A stretch of 64,000 bases of DNA from Crocodylus rhombifer (Eukaryota; Chordata; Crocodylia; Crocodylidae), in NCBI GenBank assembly GCA_038503035.1, contig JAVSML010025537.1, forward strand, positions 1,032,609 through 1,096,608, written 5' to 3'. Positions 21,981 to 33,190 of the stretch are shown here, in pieces (position 1 is the first letter of the stretch; each line of letters opens with the position of its first letter). A program made the position numbers and the translations under genes. The notes below the pieces were generated by a model, which had not been told where the DNA came from, searched no databases, and saw only the letters and a list, made by a program, of their open reading frames with translations.

Positions 21981-23444
21981 CTATTGCCCTCCAACCAAGC
22001 GGGTGGCCCTTCTCTGAACCCTCTCAAGGCAGGCCACATTCTTCTTAAAGTGCAGTGGCCAGAACTGGATGCAGTACTCCAACTGCGGCCTGACCAATGT
22101 CGCATAGAAGGGCAGTATCACCTCTTTGGACCGGCTTGAGATGCATCTTTGGATGCATGACAAGGTGCGGTTGGCTTTGCTGACTGTGGTCTGGCATTGG
22201 CGGCTCATGTCCATCTTGGAGTCAATAATGACTCCAAGAGTCCTTTCCGCCTCTGTGCTCACAAGGGGGGAGCTGCCCAGCTTGTATGTATGCTGTGGAT
22301 TCCTTCTCCCCAGGTGCAGCACCCTGCATTTATCTACATTGAACCCCATCCTGTTACCATCTTCCCACTTCTGTAGTCTGTCTAAATCTAATTGCAGCCT
22401 CTCTCTCCCTTTAAGCGTGCCTACCTCTCCCCACATCTTGGTGTCATCAGCAAACTTGGACGTGTTTTCTACCCCCTCGTCCAAGTCACTGATGAAGTTG
22501 TTGAACAGTGTAGGCCCCAGGACTGAGCCCTGGGGGACCCCACTATTCACATCCCACCAGGTTGAGTACGACCCATCCACCACCACTCTCTGGGTGCGCC
22601 CCATCAGCCAATTTTTGACCCATCCAACTGTGTAGGCATCGATGCCACAGTTGTTCAATTTATTAATGAGAATGGGGTGAGAGACAGTGTCAAAGGCCTT
22701 CTTAAAGTCCAGAAAGACTACATCCACAGCAACACCATCATCCAGGGATTTAGTTACCTGGTCATAAAAGGCCATCAGGTTGGTCTGGCAGGATCTGCCT
22801 TTGATGAACCCATGTTGATTTCCCCTGGGCATGATCTCCCCTGCTGGCCCCTCACAAATGTGATCCTTGATAATTTTTTCAAGGATTTTCCCCAAGACCA
22901 ATGTGAGACTTATGGGCCAATAGTTTCCTGGGTCCTCCTTTCTCCCTCTCTTATAAATGGGAACCACATTAGCTAGTTTCCAATCTCTGGGCGACTGGCC
23001 CCTGGACCATGATGGCTCATACAGCCAGGCCAAGGGCACAGCAATGACCCCTGCCAGCTCTCTCAACACCCAAGGGTAGAGGGCATCAGAGCCCACAGAT
23101 TTAAAAACATCCAGCCCTTCCAGAAGAGCCCTAACTATATTTGCACAGATCCAAGGCCTGGCAGTGCTATCCCCAAGATTGCCCCTACCTGTGGTGGGAG
23201 AGCTATCCTGATCCCCATCCAAGAAAAGAGAGGCAAAGCACTTGTTAAAGATTCCAGCTTTCTCATCTGGTATAGCCACAAGATTACCATTTGAGTCTAG
23301 CAGGGGCCCTACATTACCCAGTGCCCTCTTCTTACTCCCAGTGTATTTGAAGAAGGACTTTTTGTTGTCCTTAATCCTGGTCGCTATCCTGAGCTCCACC
23401 CCCGCCTTGGCCTTCCTAATAGCCCTCCTACACTCACGGGCCAA
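21981..23444 (-). pseudogene. CR1 ORF2 reverse transcriptase
   Basis: 487 open codons cover the RT domain, which copies element RNA into DNA at the nicked target. Visible blocks are DWKLANVVPIYKRGRKEDPGN (about residues 154-174), NQHGFIKGRSCQTNL (209-223), FLDFKKAFD with the first catalytic Asp (244-252), PQGSVLGP (304-311) and FADDTKMW with the catalytic Asp pair (331-338). All catalytic aspartates remain. The first Met is not the real start: the same frame continues upstream beyond two stops (about 23470-23520) into the linker at 23520-23756. The frame stops within the thumb and the C-terminus lies in another frame. An antisense frame of 169 codons over the same DNA is a shadow. Confidence 0.9.
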
Positions 23445-23519
23445 GGAGGAGTATTCCTCCTTGGTGATAGCTCCTCCCTTCCATCAGGTGTACACCTCCC
23501 TTTTGGCCCTCAGGCATTC

Positions 23520-23756
23520 TCAAGTGCCTTTGCTGAGCCATGAGGGTTTCAAAGCACTCTTACCTTGCTTCTTTCTCTTGGGGACTGTCGCAATCTGAGC
23601 CTGGAGAATCGTCCCCTTAAGGTACGACCATCCCTCATGGACTCCCATATCCTCTACCTTTTGGGCCCTCAGTGCCTTCCCCACTAATCTCCTAAATTCG
23701 TTGAAGTTGGCCCTTCTGAAGTCAGGGGCTTTAGTCTTGGTATAAGCCCTCAACAC
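23520..23756 (-). pseudogene. CR1 ORF2 linker between endonuclease and RT
   Basis: The 78 codons include TKAPDFRRANFNEFRRLVGK and MGVHEGWSYLKGTILQAQ, the conserved spacer between the endonuclease and RT of CR1 ORF2. It parallels the segment at 61157-61510 of another copy. Upstream in the same frame lies SDHRLLEF, the catalytic-His motif at the end of the endonuclease. It shares a frame with the RT at 21981-23444 and is cut off by an in-frame stop. Confidence 0.8.
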
Positions 23757-23971
23757 CCTGTGCCGGATGGTGAATTCCAGCAGGCGATGATCACTGTCAA
23801 CCAGGTGGTCCAGGACCTACAGTCCCCTCAACAGGTCATCCCCAGTGGCCAAGACCAGGTCCAGCAAGGCATCTCCCCTAGTGGGGCTGTAAACCTCCTG
23901 CATTTCAGCTAGGAACCTATGTGAACGGTCAGACCTAGCTGACTGCTCTTCCCAGCAGATGTCTGGGTAGT

Positions 23972-24364
23972 TTAGGTCCCCATGACAATGACATCTGCAG
24001 ACCTAACTGCCTCCATAAGCTGTACTGAGAAATTCTGGTCTAACTCAACCCCTTGGCAGGGTGGTCTATAGTAGACACCCACTGTAAAATCCCTTTCGCC
24101 TTGTCCCCCTTGAAGTTTGACCCACAGTGCCTCTGTCTGAACTTCATCTGCCCCAAAGCTAATTGTTGACAATGTGAGTTGCCCTTTGACATAGAGGGCG
24201 ACCCCCCTGCCTTTCTTCCCAGCCCTGTCCCTTCTATATAGTGTGTATCCCTGAATACCCACCACCCAGTCATGGGTAGGATCCCACCAGGTTTCTCTGA
24301 GCCCCACTAAGTCTGGATTCATCCCTGCTATCAGAAGGCAAAGTTCCTCCTGCTTTCCCCCCAT
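23972..24364 (-). pseudogene. CR1 ORF2 endonuclease (APE type), frameshifted
   Basis: The 130 codons carry GLRETWWDPTHDW (catalytic Glu), GIQGYTLYRRDRAGKKGRGV, ALYVKGQLTL and VGVYYRPP, hallmarks of the apurinic-like endonuclease that nicks target DNA for priming. The frame ends at VIVMG, where one missing base puts the following GDLNYPD motif out of frame. The N-terminal TNARS motif lies upstream of the first Met. Residues needed for catalysis are recognisable but split between frames. Confidence 0.85.
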
Positions 24365-24536
24365 ACTACATGCATTAATGTACAGACATGTGAGGCCTCC
24401 TGAGAGTGCACATACCTCCCTCCCGCTCCCAGGACTGCTGTGCCATTGTTGCTTACCTGGGTTTCTGTTTCTCTTGTCGCCTTGCTAGTTGGGGAAACAT
24501 CCCTTCCTCTTTGGGCAGCCCCCTCCCCCCTTGAAG

Positions 24537-25087
24537 CTAGTTTAAAGCCTGCTGAATGAGATCAGCCAACCTAGGGGAAAAAATGCATTTACCCTTGGCT
24601 GAGAAATGTAGTCCATCCCACCCTACCATGCCCTCAGCCCAGAAATATGGGTTATTGTTCAGAAATCTGAAGCCTGCCTCATAGTACCAGCTCCGAAGTT
24701 GCTGGTTAACTACACCAATACAAGCCTCGTGGTGTCTACTCCATCCACTTATGGGGAGGATGGAGGAAAATACCACCTGGGCTCCCATCTCCTTGAGTAG
24801 ACAACCCATGGCCTTGTAGTCTTCCATGATGGAGTCAGTTTTACCCTTAGAGTTATCATTAGTCCACACATGGACCAAAACTAGATGGTAAAATCCAGGG
24901 GCTTAATGATTTTTGGGATGGTCTCTGTGACATCCTGAATCCTCACGCCAGGCATGCAGCAGACCTCCCGCGACAAGGGGTCGGAGCGACAGATTGGGCC
25001 ATCAGTTCCCCTAAGGATCGAGTCCCCGGTGACCAGAACTCTGCATCTCTTCTTCCTCAGGGGCTGCCTCTTCACCACCTGTGACAT
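24537..25087 (-). pseudogene. CR1 ORF1 SGNH/GDSL esterase domain
   Basis: Two adjacent frames (25087-24881, then 24878-24537) together make the SGNH-hydrolase-like domain of CR1 ORF1. VLVTGDSILRGTDG carries the nucleophile Ser, VHVWTND the block III Asn, and WDGLHFSAKG the Asp/His pair. Block III normally reads G-T-N-D; here the Gly is Trp. CR1 ORF1 proteins are thought to bind element RNA or lipids, and the exact role of the esterase is uncertain. A frameshift lies between blocks II and III. Confidence 0.8.
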
Positions 25088-25162
25088 AGGTGGAGCAGCC
25101 TCAATGACTGGGGATATGTTCTTCTACCCTCTTCTCCAGGGTGGCCAGGGCCACATACCTGT

Positions 25163-25570
25163 TCACAAGGGGGATCTGAGCAGGCACAGCATAGCATGAG
25201 CCACTTTGGCCCCGGACTTGACAGTAACCTGCTGCCATAGTTTAGTTGGGTGTTTTGTGTGGGGGGTCTCTCCCGTGGATTCCTGGCCCTGCAGAGAACA
25301 AAAATACATATCAATTTCATCCTCTTCCACCTGAATCCCCCACAGCTTGCTCACCTCAGCCTGGAGCTCCACCACTTGCCCCTCCAGAGCCTGAAGACAG
25401 TCACAGGAGGGGCAGGCAGGGGAGTCACCAGACCTCATCCCTACCGCCTGGGTCCCCACCCAGCTCCTTCCACAGAATGGGGGGGTAAGTGGACACCAGG
25501 TCCCCCATGGGCTCTGTCTGGGTGGCAGCCTCAGAGGAGCCCTGGGAGGGTGGCACCACCAGGGCAGCAT
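25163..25570 (-). pseudogene. CR1 ORF1 N-terminal region
   Basis: The 135 codons include CPSCDCLQALEGQVVELQAE, a Cys cluster leading into a short coiled coil. It is equivalent to the CGVCSLLASLAHQLEELQA segment of the copy at 62044. The frame is separated from the esterase part by a shift. An ORF1 start could not be fixed. Confidence 0.7.
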
Positions 25571-25687
25571 CTCTGATAGTGCTGCAGGTCCTCGCCATAG
25601 CCTGTAGGTACTACTTACCTCTCTCCTTCTTGGTGGAGCTGCCTCGCTTCCGAGGAAAACTCACTCTTGGCTCCGTCAAGGACGAGT

Positions 25688-25807
25688 AATGGCCACAAAC
25701 TCCTGAAAGGCCATTTCGGGCTCAACATTAGGAAAAACTTCTTCACAGCTAGGGTGTCCAGGCTGTGTAATAAGCTTCCTCCAGACATAGTGCAATAGCC
25801 TACCCTT
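25688..25807 (+). mobile_element. Outer CR1, piece 2 of 3
   Basis: From AATGGCCACAAACTCCTGAA to about GCAATAGCCTACCCTT it matches 30929-31060 of the uninterrupted CR1 tail. It lies exactly between two younger CR1 insertions. Confidence 0.85.
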
Positions 25808-26093
25808 GGGAAGGTAATCCCAACGAGGATCAAAGGGAGCAGGAGAGCACACAAGCCTCCGTGGCTCACCAAAAGAATCCAGGAATGTCTCCTTGCTAAA
25901 AAGGAGGCTTATACCCAGTGGAAAAAAGGGGTCATCACCAGGGAGGGCTATTCTGTAGTTGCTCGGGGATGTAGGGGGGCATTTAGGAAGGCCAAGGCAG
26001 AGCTGGAACTGGGACTAGCTTCCCAGATTAAGGAAGGACAATAAGAAGTCTTTTTTTAAATACGTAGGGGGTAAAAAGAAGGTCCTGGGTAAT

Positions 26094-26927
26094 GTGGGGC
26101 CCTTGCAGGACGACATGGGTAACTTGGTCGTCACACCAGACGGCAAAGCTAACATGTTTAACGATTTCTTTGCCTCCGTCTTCCTAAGTAGGGACCAGAA
26201 CAGCCGCCTCCCTGCTGGGCCCCCCTCAGGCCCCGGGGGAGGCACAGCTGGGCCATGGGTTAGCGAGGATTTATTTAGGGAGCTTCTGGAGGCGTTGGAC
26301 ATATTCAAGTCAGCCGGCCTGGATGATCTCCACCCTAGAGTTCTAAAGGAACTGGCCGGGGTCATTGCAAGTCCCCTGGCACAACTTTATGAGCACTCGT
26401 GGTGCTCTGGTGAGGTACTGGAGGACTGGAAGAGGGCCAACGTGGTCCCTATCTTCAAAAAAGGCAGGAAGGAGGACCCGGGAAACTATAGGCCAGTTAG
26501 TCTCACCTCGATCCTAGGCAAGCTGTTTGAGAAAATTATGCTGGCACACATCCAGGAGGGGCCAGCAGGAGACTGCATGCTTAGGGGCAACCAACATGGG
26601 TTCATCAGTGGAAGGTCCTGTCAGACCAACCTGGTGGCCTTTTACGATCAGATCACCAGATCATTAGATGCAGGGGTAGCAGTGGATATAATCTTCCTGG
26701 ACTTCCGGAAGGCTTTTGACACTGTCTCTCACCCTGTTCTCATTAAGAAACTGGGGGGCTGTGGTGTAGACACCCACACGGTCAAATGGGTCGCCAACTG
26801 GCTGGAGGGCCGCACCCAGAGGGTGGTAGTAGATGGGTCCTTCTCAACCTGGAAGGACGTGGGCAGTGGGTTCCGCAGGGCTCGGTCCTCGGGCTCGCAC
26901 TGTTCAACATCTTCATCAGTGATTTGA
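26094..26927 (+). pseudogene. CR1 RT, N-terminal half
   Basis: Open frame over fingers and palm: GNLVVTPDGKANMFNDFFAS, DWKRANVVPIFKKGRKEDPG, NQHGFISGRSCQTNL, then IFLDFRKAFDTVSHP with the first catalytic Asp. The listed start is GTG (26094); the true frame continues upstream (KKSFFKY motif) because the element is 5' truncated. One deleted G in the 'agtgggttccgc' segment (about 26873) throws the PQGSVLG motif out of frame, so the last ~20 residues are nonsense and the enzyme continues in the frame of 26786-27760. Confidence 0.9.
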
Positions 26928-27760
26928 ATGAGGGGGTAAAAAGCACCCTGTTCAAATTTGCTGATGACACTAAGATGTGGGGGGACGTGGGTACATTGGA
27001 AGGATGCAACAGGCTACAATCAGACCTCGACAGGTTACAAGGGTGGGCGGACGAGAATAGGATGGGTTTCAACACAGACAAGTGCAAGGTGATGCACCTC
27101 GGGAGGAACAACCGGCACCATACCTACAGGTTGGGGAACTCCCCTCTTATCAGCATGGAGGCGGAAAGGGATCTTGGGGTCATCATTGACTCCAAGATGA
27201 ACATGGGCTGGCAGTGTGGAGAGGCAGTCAGGAAGGCCAACCGCAACTTGGCATGCATCCACAGATGCATCTCGAGCAGGTCCAAGGAGGTGATCCTCCC
27301 CATCTATGCAGCACTGGTCAGGCTGCAGCTGGAGTATTGCATCCAATTCTGGGTGCCGCACTTCAAGAGGGATGTGGACAGCATGGAGAGGGTCCAGAGG
27401 AGGGCCACTCTTATGATCATCGGACAACGGGGCAGGCCCTATGAAGACAGGCTGTGGGACCTGAACCTGTTCAGCCTCCAAAAGAGAAGGCTGAGGGGGG
27501 ATCTTGTGGCCTGTTATAAACTAGTCAAGGGGGATCAGCAGGCATTGGGGAAGTCACTGTTTCCCCGAGCACCACCAGGAGTGACCAGGAATAACGGTCA
27601 CAAGCTGGCAGACGGTAGATTTAGGTTAGATATCAGGAGGCGCTACTTCACGGTCAGGGTGGCTAGGGTCTGGAACCAGCTTCCAAGAGAAGTGGTGCAG
27701 GCTCCTACCCTGGGGGTGTTTAAGAGGAGGTTAGATGAACATCTTGCTGGAGTCGTTTGA
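26786..27760 (+). pseudogene. CR1 RT palm to ORF2 C-terminus
   Basis: Residues 1-28 are read from the wrong phase. From VPQGSVLGLALFN onward it is genuine: FKFADDTKMW (catalytic Asp pair, residues 60-61), the thumb (NRMGFNTDKCKVMHLGR), QLEYCIQFW, ERVQRRAT and the conserved tail RRYFTVRVARVWNQLPREVV up to the natural stop at 27758-27760, just before the 3' untranslated region. No internal stop over about 300 codons, so the copy has been subject to little decay. Antisense frames in this interval are shadows. Confidence 0.92.
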
Positions 27761-27849
27761 CCCCAGTATTCTTTCCTGCCATGGCAGGGGGTCGGACTAG
27801 ATGATCTGCTCAGGTCCCTTCCGACCCTACAAACTATGAAACTATGAAA

Positions 27850-27985
27850 TCTTCAAGAGGAGACTGAATGGTCACCTTGCTGGGGTCACCTGACCCCATT
27901 TGTTTTTCCTGCCTGGGGCAGGGAGCTGGACCCAATGATCTTCTGAGGTCTCTCCTAGTTTTACAGTCCATGAATCAAACCAAAT
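27850..27985 (+). mobile_element. Outer CR1, piece 3 of 3 (3' end)
   Basis: CTTCAAGAGGAGACTGAATG through GGGGTCACCTGACCCC and GATGATCTTCTGAGGTCTCT to a degenerate CATGAATC tail. It continues the alignment with 31065-31190 and completes the twice-interrupted element. Confidence 0.85.
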
Positions 27986-28022
27986 GTCCATGTTTGTGTG
28001 GAAGTGTTCCTTGAGTATAAAA

Positions 28023-28458
28023 TAGTGAATCTCAACTGGGATATCATGAGATCCTGTTAAAAGTGCCTCCTTGCTGCCACCAGGGTTTAAGTACCCCACT
28101 ATCCCTCTGTTTCTGGGTGGCACTATGTGAGGGTGGGCTGGGAAGCAGCTATGGCACAAGGAGGTACTCTACTGCAGCCCAACCTGAGGGGAGGAGCCAC
28201 TATGAGGTTATGGTTGCTGACTCACCTGTATCCTGTCCACAGGGTAGCATTGTTGGACAAGTGCTGCTACTACCCCTGTACTTCTTAGTAGGCATGAACC
28301 CACCCTGGGCTTCATGCATTGATGCAAATTGGAGGGGCATGTCTCCCCTGTGTGGGGAGAAAGGATGGCCTCCCTGTGACCACATGTGCAGAGGGTGCCG
28401 TTAAGTTAAGAAAAGTCATGGAAGGGGACCTTACATCTGAAAAAGTTAAGAACCACTG
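28023..28458. mobile_element. hAT-type MITE
   Basis: The left end TAGTGAATCTCAAC and the complement of the right end CAGTGGTTCTTAAC are terminal repeats (10 of 14). They are flanked by GTATAAAA (28015-28022) and ATATAAAA (28459-28466), an 8-bp duplication with one mismatch, the size typical of hAT. It is 436 bp and non-coding. Confidence 0.75.
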
Positions 28459-28466
28459 ATATAAAA

Positions 28467-30663
28467 AGAAGCAAGGAGTGAGTTTTCTGGGTGGAGGCAG
28501 TTTGGGATTTAACCAGTCCTTAAGGAGAAACTAAGAGAAGTTAAGATGGCTAGAATTTATTCTATATTGCCAGTATTTACTTTGTAAATAAAGTCAAACC
28601 TTGGGCTAAAATAAGCTTTGACCTTCCATTGCCAGTGTGTGCTGTGCATTTGAGCACTGTATGGAAGCCATCAGATGACAGTGATTATGTCAGTGATAGA
28701 TTACATGATGTGTTAAGACCCAGAAGCAAAACTATCTAATGCTGTCAGAGTTAGAGCTCTCTTCTAGCTATGCAAAGTTCTAAAACGTGCCTGTGATAAT
28801 GTCAAAAACAAGGCTGCCCTTAAGCACAAGCATAATAAAATCTTGACAAGCCATTTATTTGGCAACTAAGATGCTGGGCTAATCTCTCCATTTCTGGCAG
28901 CAATACTGGAGGAAAAACCACCTCCCAGCCTGGTTTCCAAATTGTTTCTTCAAGAACTTGGAACAGTACAAATCATGCAGCTAGTCCTAGCCTGAAGTAC
29001 CTGTTCAAAGAAAAAAAAAAATGTTTTCCTCTAGAACTTGCTTGGAATATTTATCCTGTACTGCTAGCTGTTATCAACAGGAGCAGTAACATTTTGGAGT
29101 AGAAAATACTACTAACTGTAGATGGATCTTAAGAGCTGAGTGGGTTCTGACTTCTTTTCATAGATGTTAAAAATACTGTGGTATTTGAAGATCCATCTCC
29201 AGTTTCTGCACCTCTCTGAGAAACACTTAGCAGTCAGAACATCATCTGAGCATTTTATGCATAGCTATTTTTTTTGGATTTCTTTGTGGGGGGGGTTTTA
29301 AGACAGTCTTTAAAAATTACGTTGAGCCATTTTTGGCCTAACTTCTCATGCTTCTTAGTTGAATGCACCAGATAATGGAAATCATTATCAATTTAAGATG
29401 TTCCTTTGTATCCATTTTTAGAAAGTGTTCATTTATTATAAACCAAGATACATTGTCACACAGATAACCCAAAATGTAGAATAAAAACCAGCATTTATAG
29501 ATAATTAATTCCTGGAATTATGGAGGAGAAACCTTATATGTACTTTGGCACATTTAAACAGTGGTTTCAATTTGTCTAGAGCCAAATTATATATAATGCA
29601 TAAGATAAGATTATAATACTGTGCTTCACTAAGTGTGATTGATGATAAGATTATTGTTCATGCTCTAAGGTCTGTCATTTAAAATCATGTCATGATTTCA
29701 TTGTTAGTCAAAATGATGATTGCCATAGCCTAGAAATGTTACCCTTTATGTGGAAGACCATGTGTTTTTGTTTGGTTTTTTTTACAGGTCACGGTTTACT
29801 CTATTGCTCTTAGAACAGATAGGGTTAGGTTCAGGCAACATTTGAAGTTCTCTCTGGAACATCAGTACCAGTATCATAAAATGTTTTGCTGTACCAGTAT
29901 CATGAAAGCAGTACACCTAATATTTGTAAAGAAGTCCTTGTTAAATTGGATGAAGGAGCTTTAGAACTTTCAAGTGAAATTGTTGATCACTGAGAACATT
30001 GTATATGTTAGCAAGTTCTCCCGAGAATAATCACTTGTCAATTCGTATGGATGTCAATTGATGCACACAGTCCAGCTTTGAGTGAAGGGTCTAAGTACAC
30101 AGCCAAACAATTGTTTGTTTGTAGCCCAGGTAGGCATTTCTACATTAAACTTTTGTCTAGTTGACATGGTTGAAAATAACCATGAAGACTTGCACGGTCT
30201 GCATCCAGGGTCATCAGCTGGCTGGTCAATTTGGTCCAGAAGAGAAGGGTCAATTTGGGACAGAAATTGGCAAGCATAAGCTGTGGAGCTATTACAGACA
30301 TAAGCACTGGCTCTTGCATATTCTGTAGCTGAGTACTGTGCATAGGTATGGACCAGAAGCGGTCACACTCAACTTGTCAATATCCAACTAAACTCTGATG
30401 CAGTGCATCACTGGAACTTCAAGTCAGCCCCAACACCTTGGCTTCCCAGGCTGTCACACATCACTCCTCCATCCATTTGTCACAGGGCAGCAACTTGATG
30501 GGAAGTTCAGCAAATTAAGGAAAACAAAAGTTTTCCCATCCACCAGCACCTCAACAATCTCCCTCACTGTCATCTAAAGTCACGTTTATGTGCTTAACCT
30601 TCAACAATGTTACTTCAACTCTGATGAAGCTTGGAATACTGAATGGAGTCCACAGGAAGTCCC
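28467..30663. other. Unique DNA, nothing recognised
   Basis: AT-rich; no repeat ends and no coding frame above 70 codons with motifs. Confidence 0.5.
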
Positions 30664-31195
30664 AAATAAACATCTGTGTCCAGTTCTGGGTGCCACACTT
30701 CAACAAGGACATGGTAAAGCTTGAGAGCGTTCAGAGAAGAGCCACCTGTACGATCAGAGACGTGCATGGCAAGCCATACAAAGAAAGGCTGACGGGCCTG
30801 GGACTCTTCGGACTAAAAAATAGAAGGATGAGAGGGGACTTGGTAACAGCTTATTGCTACATCAGGTGACTACATCAGGGGCTTGGTGAATAACTGTTCA
30901 CCAGGGCACCCTTGGGGAAAAGCAGGAGAAATGGCCACAAACTCCTGGAAGACCATTTCAGGCTTAACATTAGGAAAAACTTCTTCACAGTTGGGGTGTC
31001 CACTGCCCAGACTGTGGAATAGGCTTTCTCCAGAGGTACTGCAATCACTTACCCTAGACCACTTCAAGAGGAGACTGAACGGTCAACTTGCTGGGGTCAC
31101 CTGACCCCAGTTGTCTTTCCTGCCTAGTGCAGGGGGCTGGACCTGATGATATTGCAAGATCCTTTCCAGCCCTTACAATCTATGAATCTTGTGAT
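30664..31195 (+). mobile_element. CR1 3' end, uninterrupted
   Basis: It begins in the ORF2 thumb (CVQFWVPHFNKDMVKLESVQ at 30667-30735), runs through a degraded C-terminal domain and ends with GGACCTGATGATATTGCAAG and a TCTATGAATC tail. It is the same subfamily as the split copy at 21316-27985, and is the reference that shows where that copy is interrupted. Confidence 0.88.
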
Positions 31196-32229
31196 TGATC
31201 CAATGTAGAAGGTCCCTGGCTTTAATGTCCCATGATGCTCATGGGCAATTTTAAACCTTATCTGCATAAACCATGGCAGATGCAGATACTCGATACACAG
31301 ATAGAAAATTAAAAACTCTCTAGTGTGCTATTGTGCTCTCTAGTGTGCTATATGCTCACAATAGACCATGGAACATATAACAACTAAATGCCTGCTCCAC
31401 AAATCTGAAGAAGGTATCACAGCCGTACATTCTGCTGCTCCTAATGCAACTGTCTGGCTCAACAACCTAAATGTAAAATTATAGTTGCTGTTCTGTATCT
31501 ACATCAGACATATGAAAGAAGCAGCAGCTGCCCAGTATATAGTGACACTGATTTCTGTGTATACTGACTTCATGGGCATCTTTGCCTATGCTGGCTAAAT
31601 TAAAACTAGCTCAGGTGCTGCAATCACTTCTAACTGCAGTACAGATATACCCTAAAGGATATACTTGGCAAGTAGAGACAGTGAATGAGAATCATGATAT
31701 CCCATTTTCTCCCTTCCTTACAAGGGCCCTAGGTCTTTTCCTCTTGTAGTATCCTTCTCCAGACTCATGAAGGGGCCAGAGCTGTCACTGCTGCAACCAC
31801 TCCTGCATGGATGGGCAGAGATCAAAATGACTGTGTGCTCTGTGCCCCAGGCTGAAGAGGAGCAAGAACCAGGGGGTAAGCAGCAGTGGGAAGGGCAGGT
31901 GGCTGGACTGGGGGGAGAGAGAGGTAGTGGCTGGGGGTCAGAGGCAGTGGGAGGATAAGTAGAGGGACAGGTACTATTAGGTGGAGGCACTGTAGGGGGA
32001 CTGGCACCAGGGGGTGCAGGCACAAAGTGGGTATGTGATGCATGGTGGGTTCTGTGGGGGTGAGCCATCAAGGCACAGACAGGCAGAAGGGGGGCAAGTG
32101 GTAGTCGGGACAAGTGGCAGGGGGTAAGATGTGGAGGGAGCGAGGGACAGCGGTCAACACGTTTGACACTCTTGCCACATGCTTTCTCACTGTCTTTTCC
32201 CCTACAACTGCTTGCTCTGCTTCAGTGGT
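31196..32229. repeat. AT-rich DNA then G-rich core (31760-32150)
   Basis: 31196-31740 shows nothing recognised except the local duplication 'ctctagtgtgctat' (near 31317 and 31338). From 31760 to 32150 the plus strand is strongly G-rich, like the cores of the nearby MITEs, and the family's right end follows at 32230-32392. A left end was not identified. Proline-rich minus-strand frames are compositional. Confidence 0.45.
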
Positions 32230-32392
32230 GCCCAGGAGACTGGGATGACAGTTTAAGATGATCCTTCAACAAGGGTATTCTACGCTTGGAAAATTATAAC
32301 AAATTTCTATACTTTCTGTATGTAAATTCTAATTATTGGGGGCTTGCTTTAAATTCAAAATCTTCTGGATCTGGGTAAATATAGGATGCATG
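32230..32392. mobile_element. Right end of TACYGTATKTA MITE
   Basis: AAGATGATCCTTCAACAAGG, then the hairpin arm with GGAAAATTATAACAAATTTC, AATTATTGGGGG and terminus GATCTGGGTAAATATAGGA. This is the same order as 9760-9903. Confidence 0.65.
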
Positions 32393-32447
32393 TGTTAAAT
32401 ATTACTTGTTATTTATTATCTTGGTGATTTAATGTAGGTGAAGCCTA

Positions 32448-33190
32448 ACTATTGCATTTACTCCAAGCTAAGACAAGATTTGTTTTCCAATCGGCACTGC
32501 GGGGGGAAGACCCTCATCGTAGATTCTCCTACAAAGCAGGGGATGCAGGCAGCTGCTGTGACTCTAACTTTGACTCTGATGCATTGGGGCTGGAGTTAAA
32601 CCCACAGCAGCCTCCTGACCCCAACTTCACTTATCTTCTGCAGTTTCCACCCTCACCTCTGCCTTCTCCCTCCCCCTCCGCCGCTACTCCAATCCATGCC
32701 TTACTGTCAGGTCTCAGCTCAGCTGTGGCTCAGGCTTGATTCCCTCCCAGTCTTGTAGTACAGGGAAACTCCACTCTCTGCCTGGCGAATCAGCAACAAC
32801 ACTGTTTCTGTGTGGCCTGGCAAGGGCTGCAGTTCTACATGCTATGCTCTGTAACCTGGCAGGAAACAAAGCCTGAGCAGGGTCCAACAATAAACAAGGG
32901 TGGGGAAGGAGAGGCCAGAGACTTTGGGAGGAATGTGTGGAAAGGGACAGAGACTGTGGGGAGTTGGGGGGAGGGAAGTAGAGGCTGTGGGGAGTGCAGG
33001 TGGTGGGAAAGTTGCGGGGGCTGCCTGATTCCCCCCCACCCCCAGCCACTGGTTTCCCTGCTGTAGCAAGGGTGGGGGGGGTGATAATGTAAGACAACCC
33101 TCTGATAATTAGATTATATTCCTGGAAAATTATAACAAATGTATACATTTTCCATATATAGAAGCGAATGGAGGGGGGTGTCTGTTTGTT
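32448..33190. mobile_element. MITE with G-rich core, right end degraded
   Basis: The left end ACTATTGCATTTACTCCAAG leads to a GC-rich core (32590-33060, G-skewed after 32880). The family hairpin arm GTAAGACAACCCTCTGATAA to CCATATATAGAAGC follows at 33090-33170. The terminal motif is missing, replaced by G-rich simple sequence. A 202-codon minus-strand frame across it is not a gene. Confidence 0.6.

Larger units (their letters stand above)
21564..25687 (-). mobile_element. Near full-length CR1 LINE, antisense
   Basis: About 4.1 kb. Its 3' end is on the left (two TTTCATAG units, the complement of the CR1 tail repeat) and its 5' end is on the right, near 25687. Minus-strand order is ORF1 (zinc-ribbon/coiled-coil then SGNH esterase, about 25570-24537), ORF2 endonuclease (about 24364-23760), linker, reverse transcriptase (23444-21981) and C-terminal domain (21913-21656). 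All parts are present, but several frameshifts and stops disable it. It is inserted into an older plus-strand CR1, pieces of which lie at 21316-21563 and 25688-25807. No obvious target duplication, as is common for CR1. Confidence 0.92.
25808..27849 (+). mobile_element. Young 5'-truncated CR1
   Basis: About 2.04 kb, starting in the ORF2 linker and ending with tail units CTATGAAACTATGAAAT, inserted into the outer CR1 (resuming at 27850). The break also lost about 7 bases of the host copy. Internal mutations are few: the RT to C-terminus is open apart from one deleted base near 26873 and one indel near 26035. Least degraded CR1 ORF2 in the window. Confidence 0.92.

Noticed and set aside
22126..22635. 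169-codon plus-strand frame
   Set aside because: Antisense shadow of the CR1 reverse transcriptase read on the minus strand.
27035..27481. 148-codon minus-strand frame
   Set aside because: Antisense shadow of the plus-strand CR1 RT.
29775..29790. Splice-acceptor-like poly-T followed by ACAG
   Set aside because: No open exon with recognisable coding content follows.
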